DNA of 52,431 nucleotides from an uncultured Treponema sp. (GTDB taxonomy: Bacteria; Spirochaetota; Spirochaetia; Treponematales; Treponemataceae). Of this stretch, positions 35,430 through 43,300 are shown piece by piece. The DNA is taken from assembly GCA_937877515.1 (NCBI GenBank), contig CALFIX010000032.1, positions 1 through 52,431 of the forward strand, given 5' to 3'. The notes below the pieces were generated by a model that saw only the letters and a list, made by a program, of their open reading frames with translations, ran no database searches and was not told the origin of the DNA. The position numbers were made by a program, and so were the translations under genes. How positions within the stretch are numbered: position 1 is the first letter of the stretch; each line of letters begins with the position of its first letter.

Positions 35430-37208
35430 ATGAATAAAAGCTTTAAAATAGTTTTATTTACAGTACTTGCCCTGTTGATTGTTTCTTTAAGTTTTTTTTC
35501 GTTCCTAAACATGGACTCCGTAAAAGATTCCATCCTGGGAATGAATGGAGAAGCTTTTGTTGCCTTAAATAAAGAAGCCAGGGCTGCCCGAATAAAGAAT
35601 CCATTAAAACATTCCTATGCATATTTTAAATTTACAAAAAATCAACAGCTTGAACTAAAAAATCTTGTACGTAAAAATAACGGCGAATCTGTAGAAGTTA
35701 CCTTGGAGTTTTTGGAAGATTATAAAAAGTCTAAAGATACAAATTTCGCTCTTGGCTTTTTATATGAAAAGGATTTTAAGAAAGAAAATAAACTGTATCC
35801 TTCAATAGAAAGTAGACCTCTTGTTTATGGAGAACTTCCAATAAGTGAAGACTATAAAAACATAACTCTTTCATTTGCTGTCTTACCGGAAGAAGAATGT
35901 CCCTTAGGTTTTTTTATTTACTCTAAAACGAAACTTCTTGTAAAAAGCGTTCATTTTATAGAACCTAAGCTGGGGTGGAGCCGTAACGAAGAAAGTGCTG
36001 CATTTTGTTTTTCTTCTAATGGCGGTAAAGCAGATTTTTCCTTTTCTGTTGCGGATTTTACAGAAGGTAAAAATCTTTTCTTTGATGAGACTTTGATTAA
36101 GAATAATGTTTTTCCAAAAATTTTACTTGGCTTTTCTGATATAGAAGATATAGGTACTTTTGCATCTCAGGTTAAAGTAACGTTAAATTATGCAGATGAA
36201 GAGCTTTACATAAGGCGCGCTCCTCATAAAGTTTCTACAGTGTTACAGACTTCGGCTTTTCAAGAACCTTTTTCCTTAGTAAGCCTTGTAGAAAATGCTC
36301 AGATGGTAACTTCTGTATTTATGACTCAGAATGAAAAAAAATTACTCCCTGAAGAAAATAAAATCTTAACACCTCTCATTACGGATGTAGGACTTGTCTT
36401 TAAGTGGAATACAGACTTCTGGAGATGCAAGGATTACGAGCTGTATGAGTGGGAAAACTTTCCGGGTGTTCTTTTATTTGATTTTGTAGATTACGAAAAA
36501 CAGAATTTGTTTTTTACCCGTCTTGCATATTTTGTAGAAAAGGCAGGTTATAAAGGTACTTTTGTAACTGATGAATTTATAAAAAAAGCTCACGGCTATA
36601 ATGCACATGACTATAAGGCCGAAGATCTGGCAAGATTTTTTTCTCTTGCAGAACAGCAAAATGTAATCCTCAATAATGAGGAAAAACTTTTAAAAGAAAT
36701 TCTTTTAAAAAATGGAATCATCATAGAAAATAAAAGCTCTAGAGGCTATGAAGCCGGAGTGGGGGCCGTAATTTCTATTTCTAGAGAATCAAAAGACTAC
36801 CAGCGTTATACTTTGTTAGCTCATGAGTGCTGGCATGGCATATATTTTGTGGATGAAGATTTTAGAAATGTTTCTTACGTTGCTTACAGTTTGTTTGACC
36901 CTGTTTCCATGGACTTCTTAAAGACCTATTGGGAAAAGCAACCGACTTTAAACTATGACAGAAAGGATGAATATTTAATGCGAAACGAATTTATGGCATA
37001 TATTTTGCAAAATCCAATTTCTAAGACACAGGAATATTGGGTAAGTCATGCAAAGTGGAATTCCGTTCAGCGTGATGAAAAAACTTTGGCAGATTACGTT
37101 ATAGAAAACAATGCGCTTTCCTTCAGGGAAGCTTCAGAGTTTCTGTCAACCTATGTTTTTGACCATTGGGGACTTGCTGCTGGCAGAGTTTTTCTTATAG
37201 GGCGTTAA
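35430..37208 (+). CDS. Putative secreted zinc metallopeptidase (HExxH)
   Basis: A 592-residue protein with an uncleaved-signal-like N-terminal helix (KIVLFTVLALLIVSLSFFSF), so exported or membrane-anchored. I recognise no family, but residues 465-469 read HECWH within LLAHECWHGIYF, a zinc-binding HExxH. Glu520 (RNEFMAYIL) follows 51 residues later and could be the third ligand, as in gluzincins. The N-terminal 270 residues look like beta-rich accessory domains. A TAGTAT at 35417-35422 lies 7 bases before ATG 35430 with no ribosome site. Its stop overlaps the convergent MBL gene by four bases. Confidence 0.72.
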   Translation: MNKSFKIVLFTVLALLIVSLSFFSFLNMDSVKDSILGMNGEAFVALNKEARAARIKNPLKHSYAYFKFTKNQQLELKNLVRKNNGESVEVTLEFLEDYKKSKDTNFALGFLYEKDFKKENKLYPSIESRPLVYGELPISEDYKNITLSFAVLPEEECPLGFFIYSKTKLLVKSVHFIEPKLGWSRNEESAAFCFSSNGGKADFSFSVADFTEGKNLFFDETLIKNNVFPKILLGFSDIEDIGTFASQVKVTLNYADEELYIRRAPHKVSTVLQTSAFQEPFSLVSLVENAQMVTSVFMTQNEKKLLPEENKILTPLITDVGLVFKWNTDFWRCKDYELYEWENFPGVLLFDFVDYEKQNLFFTRLAYFVEKAGYKGTFVTDEFIKKAHGYNAHDYKAEDLARFFSLAEQQNVILNNEEKLLKEILLKNGIIIENKSSRGYEAGVGAVISISRESKDYQRYTLLAHECWHGIYFVDEDFRNVSYVAYSLFDPVSMDFLKTYWEKQPTLNYDRKDEYLMRNEFMAYILQNPISKTQEYWVSHAKWNSVQRDEKTLADYVIENNALSFREASEFLSTYVFDHWGLAAGRVFLIGR

Positions 37209-37807
37209 AATAATTCTGTTAAGTTGCTGCGCGAAGAACTGGGAGCAACGTCTAAGTTGAACTGTTTTTCTGAGGCAACTGTAGATGGCGGACCATGTCC
37301 CGGCATTAAAACTAAGTCTTCAGTCTGTGAAAAAATTTTTTCCTGAATTTTAGTTCTAAGCATTTTTTTAGAGTAAGAGCTGGAGGTTTCTCCAATTATT
37401 CCAGAAGTAATGGTGTCTCCTGTAAATAAAACATTTCCGATTTTAAAAACCATACAGTCTGGAGAGTGTCCTGGAACAGAAAAATATTCTACATCAAGAC
37501 CTGCAATTTTTAGCTTTCCGTCACCCTGTAAGACAATGGATTTATAATCTGCAACTTCATAGTCGGCAGCATAAATGTGTGGTGAATAAATTTTACAAAG
37601 TGCATTTAAACCTTTTACGTGGTTTTTGTGATTGTGAGTTATTAGTACCCCCGTAAGGTCATAACCGCCGTCTTCTATTTGGTTTATGATTTCCGTAGAA
37701 ATTTTTCCAGGGTCAATTATAAGGGCTTCTTTTACGTTTGGGTCATCATTTGCAATAACGTAGCAATTGGTAAATTCTTCCAAGCAGAGATGAAAATAAA
37801 TTTTCAT
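37205..37807 (-). CDS. MBL-fold metallo-hydrolase (glyoxalase II-like), altered metal motif
   Basis: A 200-residue metallo-beta-lactamase-fold hydrolase of the small GloB-like type. Ligands visible: His58, His60 and His63 in THNHKNH, His114 (VPGHS), Asp131 (TGDT) and His171 (PGHGP). The usual Asp of HxHxDH is Asn62 here, confirmed at codon level (AAC), so the second metal site may be weakened. Typical substrates are thioesters such as S-lactoylglutathione, but this is open. It overlaps the pentapeptide gene upstream by four bases (ATGA), so the two are one operon. Confidence 0.88.
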   Translation of the reverse strand: MKIYFHLCLEEFTNCYVIANDDPNVKEALIIDPGKISTEIINQIEDGGYDLTGVLITHNHKNHVKGLNALCKIYSPHIYAADYEVADYKSIVLQGDGKLKIAGLDVEYFSVPGHSPDCMVFKIGNVLFTGDTITSGIIGETSSSYSKKMLRTKIQEKIFSQTEDLVLMPGHGPPSTVASEKQFNLDVAPSSSRSNLTELF

Positions 37808-38487
37808 AGGTCATTTTCCCCTGGTTTTTCATCTGTAAACTGTGCTTCCAAGTCGCCCATTAAACCACCTTTCTTACGGTCAGAAAGAGCTTCTCTTGTG
37901 TTTGAAAGCTTAAAAGAAACGCCTTCTCTGACGGAATCATAAAAAACTGTTTTTTTTAGATTACAATTTTTTATAGAAGTATTTATAAGTATTGCCTTTA
38001 TAAACCTGCTGTTGTAAAGGTCAGAGTCGTCAAAGCTTGACTGATACGAAGTTATTCCGTTAAAGTTGTTGTGAATAAGATCACTCCCTGTAAAAAGTAC
38101 ATGTACGAATTTTGAGCCAGAAAAAGAAGAAAACTGAATGTTTGTGTTTAAGAAATCTGTATCAGTTATGGTAGAAAAGTCCATCATGCACATTCTTGCC
38201 CTCATTCCATTTGCATGAACATTTGTAAAGGTTGTGTGCTGCAAATTGCATCCGTAGAATTTTTTGTTTTCTAAGTCGATGTTTTCTATTTTTAAGCCCT
38301 GTGCGTTTAGTCCTATAATTTTATCGTGGGTCAAAACGTAATTACGTATGGCATGGATGTGCTCAGCCTTGTTCTGTGTGTGTTCTAAACAAAAACCAGG
38401 AGTTTCTAGAATGTTCCCCTGCTCGTCAAAGTTTGAGAGTGCTATTTTATTGCAGCCAGGGCATTGGCATGTGTTTAACATGTACAT
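37804..38487 (-). CDS. Pentapeptide-repeat protein with N-terminal Cys cluster
   Basis: A 227-residue protein. The start has a possible zinc-binding set (Cys7, Cys9, Cys12, Cys33, His36). Residues about 60-195 contain five-residue repeats with a central Leu/Phe (DLENKKFYGCNL, TDFLNTNIQFSSFSGSKF, SDLIHNNF, DSDLYNSRF, SIKNCNLKK) that build a right-handed quadrilateral beta-helix. Such proteins sometimes mimic DNA or act as scaffolds, but nothing here decides between these. ATG 38487 lies 6 bases after a -10 box with no ribosome site. Co-transcribed with the MBL gene. Confidence 0.8.
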   Translation of the reverse strand: MYMLNTCQCPGCNKIALSNFDEQGNILETPGFCLEHTQNKAEHIHAIRNYVLTHDKIIGLNAQGLKIENIDLENKKFYGCNLQHTTFTNVHANGMRARMCMMDFSTITDTDFLNTNIQFSSFSGSKFVHVLFTGSDLIHNNFNGITSYQSSFDDSDLYNSRFIKAILINTSIKNCNLKKTVFYDSVREGVSFKLSNTREALSDRKKGGLMGDLEAQFTDEKPGENDL

Positions 38488-38493
38488 GTGTAT

Positions 38494-38522
38494 ACTTTAC
38501 GCTATTGAAAACATTTAGTCAA
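38494..38522 (-). promoter_or_regulatory. Leaderless-type promoter of the pentapeptide gene
   Basis: Reading the minus strand: TTGACT (38522-38517), a 17-base spacer, TAAAGT (38499-38494), then 6 bases to ATG 38487. It overlaps the opposite promoter. Confidence 0.55.
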
Positions 38523-38533
38523 ATGGATACTAT
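38505..38533 (+). promoter_or_regulatory. Leaderless-type promoter of the zinc-ribbon gene
   Basis: TTGAAA at 38505-38510, a 17-base spacer, TACTAT at 38528-38533, then 6 bases to ATG 38540. Transcription would begin at the start codon. Confidence 0.55.
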
Positions 38534-38539
38534 GAAGTT

Positions 38540-38821
38540 ATGTGCTGGAAGTGTAAGGAAAATATAAAAGTTTCAGAACCTGTTTCTAGGAGTGCGGAAT
38601 GTCCTGTCTGTCATGCAGATTTACATTCATGCCGCAATTGTACTTTTTATTCTCCCGGAAGTCATTATGACTGTCACGAAACTGTAGATGAACTTGTTAA
38701 AGATAAAGAAAAAGCAAATTTTTGCGATAACTTTAAAATAAAAAAGGAATGGCTTTCTTCAGAAGCGTTTTCTAAAGCAGAAAAAGCAAAAGCTTCTTTT
38801 GATGCCATGTTTTCTATATGA
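38540..38821 (+). CDS. Small zinc-ribbon protein
   Basis: A 93-residue protein with Cys pairs CWKC (2-5) and CPVC (21-24), then CRNC (31-34) and a further Cys at 45 (DCHE), giving one or two zinc ribbons, followed by a Lys-rich helix (EAFSKAEKAKASFD). No signal peptide. Its stop overlaps the murI start by four bases, so the two are coupled. Function unknown; perhaps RNA- or protein-binding. No ribosome site before ATG 38540. Confidence 0.75.
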   Translation: MCWKCKENIKVSEPVSRSAECPVCHADLHSCRNCTFYSPGSHYDCHETVDELVKDKEKANFCDNFKIKKEWLSSEAFSKAEKAKASFDAMFSI

Positions 38822-39651
38822 AAAATGAAAGAATAGATTTTGCCTTCTTAGACAGCGGAACCGGCGGAATTCCATACATGAAAGAGTTAAAGAAAAAGGC
38901 TCCAGATTCCAGATGCGTTTACATGGGAGACACTGAACATTTTCCTTACGGAGAAAAATCTTATAAAGAGGTAGTGGAATGTTCCAGTAAGGCTGTCTCT
39001 TTAATTTTACAAAAATGGAGTCCCCAAACAATTGTTATTGCATGTAATACAATAAGTGTTACGGCTTTAGATGAACTTAGAAATCGTTTTCCGAATGTTC
39101 CTATCGTGGGTACTGTGCCGGCAATAAAGCTTGCTGCAAAAGTTACAGTCAATAAAAACATTGGACTTTTAGCAACAAATGCAACTGTAAACCATCCGTA
39201 TTGTGAACGCCTTATAAAAGATTTTGCCAGCGATTGTAATGTAGTTTCTAGAGGCGACCCCTCTTTAATAGAGTTTATTGAACATAAACTTTTTACTGCA
39301 ACAGCTGAAGAAAAAATAAATGCTGTAATGCCAGCGGTAAATTTTTTTAAGGAAAATAAGTGTGACACAATAATACTTGGATGCACTCATTTTTGTCACA
39401 TGGCAGAAGAAATTTCTTTTGCTGCAGGAAAAGATGTTCGCGTTGTAGATAGCAGGGACGGAGTGGCAAAACAGGCATTGCGTGTAGAAGAGAAAGCCTT
39501 TGATGTAAATGAAAATTTAAGCTGCCATGTAAGCGAGATGCCGGAAGATGAAAGCTTTTTTGTTACTGCATTGGATACTAAAAAAAATGCCACGGAATAT
39601 GAAACTCTCTGTAAGAATTTTAACATTCCGTGGGGTGGAGTAATTTGTTAA
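38818..39651 (+). CDS. murI: Glutamate racemase
   Basis: A 277-residue enzyme making D-glutamate for peptidoglycan. Motifs: FLDSGTGGIPYM at the start, the first catalytic Cys in IACNTIS and the second in LGCTHF, plus YMGDTEHFPYGEKS. Spirochaetes have peptidoglycan and need this enzyme. Translationally coupled to the zinc-ribbon gene. Ends at an AT-rich bidirectional hairpin. Confidence 0.95.
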   Translation: MKNERIDFAFLDSGTGGIPYMKELKKKAPDSRCVYMGDTEHFPYGEKSYKEVVECSSKAVSLILQKWSPQTIVIACNTISVTALDELRNRFPNVPIVGTVPAIKLAAKVTVNKNIGLLATNATVNHPYCERLIKDFASDCNVVSRGDPSLIEFIEHKLFTATAEEKINAVMPAVNFFKENKCDTIILGCTHFCHMAEEISFAAGKDVRVVDSRDGVAKQALRVEEKAFDVNENLSCHVSEMPEDESFFVTALDTKKNATEYETLCKNFNIPWGGVIC

Positions 39652-39652
39652 T

Positions 39653-39674
39653 CTTATAAATTTTAATTTATAAG
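39653..39674. terminator. Bidirectional AT-rich terminator between murI and icd
   Basis: A 10-bp perfect stem CTTATAAATT/AATTTATAAG with a TT loop. It lies between convergent genes and overlaps the icd stop codon. Lacks G/C, so strength is uncertain. Confidence 0.5.
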
Positions 39675-40864
39675 CGACTTGCAATTTCGTCAATAAATTC
39701 CCAAGAGTTCAAAATCTGAGTTGCCTTAGGTTCGGCTAAAGCTGCTAAGTCGCCAGTCATAATTCCATCTTCAATTACAGACAGTGTTGCTTTTTCCAGT
39801 TTATGTGCAAAGTCTGCAAGGTCTGGAGTGTTGTCAAGTTCTGCACGTTTAGCAAGAGATCCTGTCCAAGCAAAAATAGTTGCAACAGGGTTTGTGCTTG
39901 TCTTTTCGCCCTTAAGGTAGCGGTAGTAGTGCTTTTGAACGGTTCCGTGACTTGCTTCAAATTCAAACTCACCGTTGGGAGAAACAAGTACGCTTGTCAT
40001 CATAGCAAGGCTTCCGCATGCAGAGGCAATCATGTCGCTCATTACATCTCCGTCGTAGTTTTTGCATGCCCACAAGAAGCCACCTTCTGTTTTCATTACG
40101 CGAGCAACGGCATCGTCAATGAGTGTGTAAAAGTATTCTAGACCTTTTGCTTCAAACTTAGATTTAAACTCTTGGTCGTAAATGCGCTGGAAAATCGCCT
40201 TGAAGTTTCCGTCGTATGTCTTACTGATTGTGTCTTTTGCTCCCAACCATACACTGATGTTCTGTGAAAGTCCGTAGTTAAAGCAACAGCGTGCAAAGCT
40301 TTCGATTGAAGCGTCAAGATTGTGGATTCCCTGAATGATTCCCGGTCCCTTCATTTCCATAATGGTCTTGCGGATTTCTTTTCCGTCACTTCCGGTAAAG
40401 ACAAGTTCTGCCTTTCCTGCAGTGGGTGTTTTAATTTCGCAGTTTTTGTATACATCACCGTAGCCGTGGCGTCCAAGCACTATGGGCTTTTTCCAGCTCT
40501 TAACATTTGGATGGATGTTGTTTACAAAAATCGGCGCGCGGAAAATTGTTCCGTCCAGTTCACCGCGAAGTATTCCGTTGGGGCTTGGGGTAAGATGTGT
40601 CAGGTGATATTCTTCCATACGGGCTGCATTGCTGGTAATGGTTGCGCACTTTACGCCTACACCCAACCTCTTGATTGCTGCCGCCGCATCGTAAGTAACC
40701 TTGTCGTCAGTCTTGTCCCGTTCAACAAGTCCAAGGTCATAGTATTCAGTCTTTAAATCTACAAAAGGTGTAATAAGTTTGTCTTTAATAAGCTGCCACA
40801 AAACACGAGTCATTTCGTCACCGTCAAGTTCGGCGATTGGGTTTTTCATCTGGATTTTTGCCAT
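39668..40864 (-). CDS. icd: NADP-dependent isocitrate dehydrogenase (eukaryotic-type)
   Basis: A 398-residue enzyme of the homodimeric, eukaryote-like IDH group: AELDGDEMTRVLW, the substrate loop SPNGILRG, GRHGYGD, DDAVARVMKTEGGFLWACKNYDGD in pieces with the metal Asp residues, and the nucleotide site ASHGTVQKHY. Converts isocitrate to 2-oxoglutarate and provides NADPH and glutamate precursor. GGAGCAAGACA precedes ATG 40864. Monocistronic. Catalytic residues appear intact. Confidence 0.95.
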   Translation of the reverse strand: MAKIQMKNPIAELDGDEMTRVLWQLIKDKLITPFVDLKTEYYDLGLVERDKTDDKVTYDAAAAIKRLGVGVKCATITSNAARMEEYHLTHLTPSPNGILRGELDGTIFRAPIFVNNIHPNVKSWKKPIVLGRHGYGDVYKNCEIKTPTAGKAELVFTGSDGKEIRKTIMEMKGPGIIQGIHNLDASIESFARCCFNYGLSQNISVWLGAKDTISKTYDGNFKAIFQRIYDQEFKSKFEAKGLEYFYTLIDDAVARVMKTEGGFLWACKNYDGDVMSDMIASACGSLAMMTSVLVSPNGEFEFEASHGTVQKHYYRYLKGEKTSTNPVATIFAWTGSLAKRAELDNTPDLADFAHKLEKATLSVIEDGIMTGDLAALAEPKATQILNSWEFIDEIASRL

Positions 40865-40895
40865 TGTCTTGCTCCATTGTTTTTTATGTGCCCAA

Positions 40896-40915
40896 AGTAT
40901 AGCAGAAAATTTCTG
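40896..40915 (-). promoter_or_regulatory. icd promoter with embedded palindrome
   Basis: On the minus strand TGCTATACT (40904-40896) is an extended -10; no -35 is clear. A 13-base palindrome CAGAAA-A-TTTCTG (40903-40915) covers the spacer and could be a repressor site. A leader of about 25 bases carries GGAG. Confidence 0.45.
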
Positions 40916-40939
40916 TGTGGGCTAGAGGGTGTGTTTTTT

Positions 40940-41680
40940 TTATTCTGTTGACTTGGGTAGAATGCCTTCTTCCAGTTTTTGCATGAAGTCTTCCGAGTAC
41001 TGTTTTTTTAGCGGAAAGAACATGACTATTTCGTAATGTCCTTCGTCCTGACTTGCGCCTGCCACTCCTGTAAATTCTTTGTCGCCCCTTGTGTAGGTAA
41101 AGCGTGTTTTTAAAAAATCATCTTCCGCCTGCACATTGCTCCATCCAGTAAGTTCGGCTTTAAAACTTTGGAGCATTCCGTTTATGGCACCTTCTGTGGT
41201 GTCGGGAAGATCGGGGTGGCTTCCTGTAAAGTCGTAGACAAAGGCGCACACATAGCGCTTCATGTTTTCGTTGGTGTACATGCTCACCCTTCCGTTGGAA
41301 AGTTCAATTCCTTCAGTTGATTTTTTCCATTCAAGGGAAGGATACAAAAAAGACATGTCACCTAGCGTGTATTCCTTCCATTCCCTTCTGCTTACATAAA
41401 AGTCTGAGGTAAGAAATCGTGAAAGGCTTATGCAGGAGGCAAAGAGAAAGATGCTTACAAGAATGGAAATAAGCCTTTGCTTTTTTGTCTTTCTAAGGAA
41501 AATCCCAAGGACAATTCCCACTGTTGCAAGCAGAAGTGTAACGGCAAGAGTCTGCACCTTTTGCGTCCGCCCCCATACCGTTGCGCAGAATATGGAAGCG
41601 CCTGCACCCATTACAAGAGCGCACAGGGCTGGCCAGAAGGGGTAAAACTGACTTGTTTCGTTTTCTCTTTCTTCTTTCAT
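40940..41680 (-). CDS. Membrane protein of unknown function
   Basis: A 246-residue protein with three predicted membrane helices in the first 110 residues (PALCALVMGAGASIFCATV, VTLLLATVGIVLGIFL, LISILVSIFLFASCIS). A soluble domain of about 140 residues follows, with a PsbP-like flavour (SFLYPSLEWKK, FTYTRGDKEFTGVAGA). No family assigned. Its ATG comes one base after the map stop, so it is translationally coupled to map. Confidence 0.72.
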   Translation of the reverse strand: MKEERENETSQFYPFWPALCALVMGAGASIFCATVWGRTQKVQTLAVTLLLATVGIVLGIFLRKTKKQRLISILVSIFLFASCISLSRFLTSDFYVSRREWKEYTLGDMSFLYPSLEWKKSTEGIELSNGRVSMYTNENMKRYVCAFVYDFTGSHPDLPDTTEGAINGMLQSFKAELTGWSNVQAEDDFLKTRFTYTRGDKEFTGVAGASQDEGHYEIVMFFPLKKQYSEDFMQKLEEGILPKSTE

Positions 41681-41681
41681 C

Positions 41682-42479
41682 TTAGAACGAACTTCCCTTT
41701 AGGCAGGAGTTTCCGTTGTAGTCAAGGTCGGTAAGAATTTCAGTGTGGTCGGGAAAGACAGCAACAGTATGCTCTTCGTGGCAACTCCACTTTCCGTCGG
41801 CGGTAACTACGGTCCATTCGCTCTGTTCGTCACCAGTAATGACATCGGCAGTGCCCTCGTTAATCATGGGTTCAATGGCAAGAACCATGCCGGGCTGTAT
41901 GCGAGGATTTGCTCCCCTAAAAGGATAGTTGTTTGGAATGCTGGGGTCTTCGTGCACATCAAGTCCCACTCCGTGTCCACAGTAGTCATACACTACACCG
42001 TAGCCGTTTTGATTCTGGCATATTTCGGTAACCGCTTTTGCAATGTCGGAAAGTCTGTTGCCTTTTACGCATGCGCCAATTCCTGCAAGAAGGGCTTCTC
42101 TTGTAACGCGAACCAACTTTCTGTGCTCAGGTCTTACATTACCCACCATGACGGTATGGCAACTGTCAGAAATGTAGCCGTCAAGATTTATTCCTATGTC
42201 CAGTGAAACAAGGTCTCCATCGTGAACAATGTCGTGCTTTGAGGGAATGCCGTGAATGACATGGTCGTTTATGCTTGTGCAGGCGCATCCAGGAAATCCT
42301 TCGGAATACCAAGCAGGTTTTCCTCCGTGCTTTCTTACAAATTCAACACACCAGTCGTCAATTTCCTTTGTGCTTACTCCCGGCTTTACGCGAGGAATAA
42401 TTTCGTTGAATAGGTCTGCCAGCTCGTGACAGCTCTTCCTAATTTTTGCAATCTGATCATCGTTCTTAAGTCTAATCAT
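41682..42479 (-). CDS. map: Type I methionine aminopeptidase
   Basis: A 265-residue enzyme removing N-terminal Met. Metal ligands visible: the two Asp in DIGINLDGYISDS, His in HGVGLDVHEDP, Glu in AIEPMI and the final Glu before HTVAV. The ORF runs back to 42620, but GAGGT lies just before ATG 42479 and the protein then starts MIRLKNDDQI as usual for the family, so 42479 is used. It follows the J-domain gene by 25 bases. Confidence 0.95.
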   Translation of the reverse strand: MIRLKNDDQIAKIRKSCHELADLFNEIIPRVKPGVSTKEIDDWCVEFVRKHGGKPAWYSEGFPGCACTSINDHVIHGIPSKHDIVHDGDLVSLDIGINLDGYISDSCHTVMVGNVRPEHRKLVRVTREALLAGIGACVKGNRLSDIAKAVTEICQNQNGYGVVYDYCGHGVGLDVHEDPSIPNNYPFRGANPRIQPGMVLAIEPMINEGTADVITGDEQSEWTVVTADGKWSCHEEHTVAVFPDHTEILTDLDYNGNSCLKGSSF

Positions 42480-42504
42480 ATATGTACCTCTTTTTTTGAC
42501 ATGT

Positions 42505-43260
42505 TCAGCCTGCAAGACGGAGGGCTTCGTCCCTGCAGAATCTTGCGGTTTTTTCGTCTCCAATGCGAGTGTAAGCGTCTGCCATTTTTTGCAGGAAGAA
42601 GGTATCGTCTCTGGAACCAAACTTTAGGTCCAGCGCCTTTTCCCATGCGTCAAGGGCAAGTTCATCGTTTACATTTCCCTCTATGTTGTTCCGCAGAATG
42701 TGACGGGCAAGTTCTTTTACTTCTGGAAAGAAAAGTTTGAAGTAGCTGTAGGAAAATTCCATGCGGATTATCTGGTCAAGGAGGATTACTGCATCATAGT
42801 ATTCCCGGCGTAGAACCAGCTCTTCCGCAAGTATAAATCCAAAGTCCATAAAGTCTTCTCTAGTTACCCACCGCGACAACTTAAAGTTCGTGCGGGTCAT
42901 GTTCATCCGCTTGAATTCCTGAGTGGCTTCTTCTTCTCGTCCGTGGAGCAGGTCAAAGAAAATTAGTTTTGCTCGGCTTTCGTCATCTTCCCTTTCAAGA
43001 AGCCATGTGCGGTAGTCGAAGGATTTTCCCCCTGTTCTAAACTGCTGGTTAAAGCGGTTCATTTCCTGAACTTCGTCAAAGAGGCTTCGTGCCTTTGTGT
43101 CCGCAAGCATTTCGTAGGCCTGCTGAAGTTCGTGGAATGCCTCCGCGTCTCCCTGGGTCATATCGGGGTGAAGAAGTTTTGCTTTTTTTCTGTAGGCGTG
43201 CCTTATTTCTGCAGCAGTTGCATTTTTACTTACGCCTAGAATTGAATAGCAGTCGCGCAT
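42505..43260 (-). CDS. J-domain protein
   Basis: A 251-residue protein with an N-terminal J domain (DCYSILGVSKNATAAEIRHAYR, then HPD in LLHPDMT) and no Gly/Phe or zinc region, so not full DnaJ. The C-terminal 170 residues are helical with TPR-like ends (ALDLKFGSRDDTFFLQKMADAYTRIGDEK in parts). Likely a specialised DnaK co-chaperone. Probably in an operon with map. A good promoter lies 11 bases before ATG 43260, with no ribosome site. Confidence 0.85.
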   Translation of the reverse strand: MRDCYSILGVSKNATAAEIRHAYRKKAKLLHPDMTQGDAEAFHELQQAYEMLADTKARSLFDEVQEMNRFNQQFRTGGKSFDYRTWLLEREDDESRAKLIFFDLLHGREEEATQEFKRMNMTRTNFKLSRWVTREDFMDFGFILAEELVLRREYYDAVILLDQIIRMEFSYSYFKLFFPEVKELARHILRNNIEGNVNDELALDAWEKALDLKFGSRDDTFFLQKMADAYTRIGDEKTARFCRDEALRLAG

Positions 43261-43271
43261 AGAGTAAGCCT

Positions 43272-43300
43272 ATTCTAACAGAAACTGTCCTAAGGTTCAA
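43272..43300 (-). promoter_or_regulatory. Promoter of the J-domain gene
   Basis: Minus strand: TTGAAC (43300-43295), a 17-base spacer, TAGAAT (43277-43272) with extended TGT. This leaves a leader of only about 4 bases. The -35 box overlaps the stop codon of the esterase gene. Confidence 0.6.

Noticed and set aside
39961..40756. Plus-strand open frames opposite icd
   Set aside because: Shadows of the icd coding strand with Cys/Val-rich translations and no start context.
42480..42620. N-terminal extension of map by 47 codons
   Set aside because: It overlaps the J-domain gene and lacks a ribosome site; GAGGT sits just before ATG 42479.
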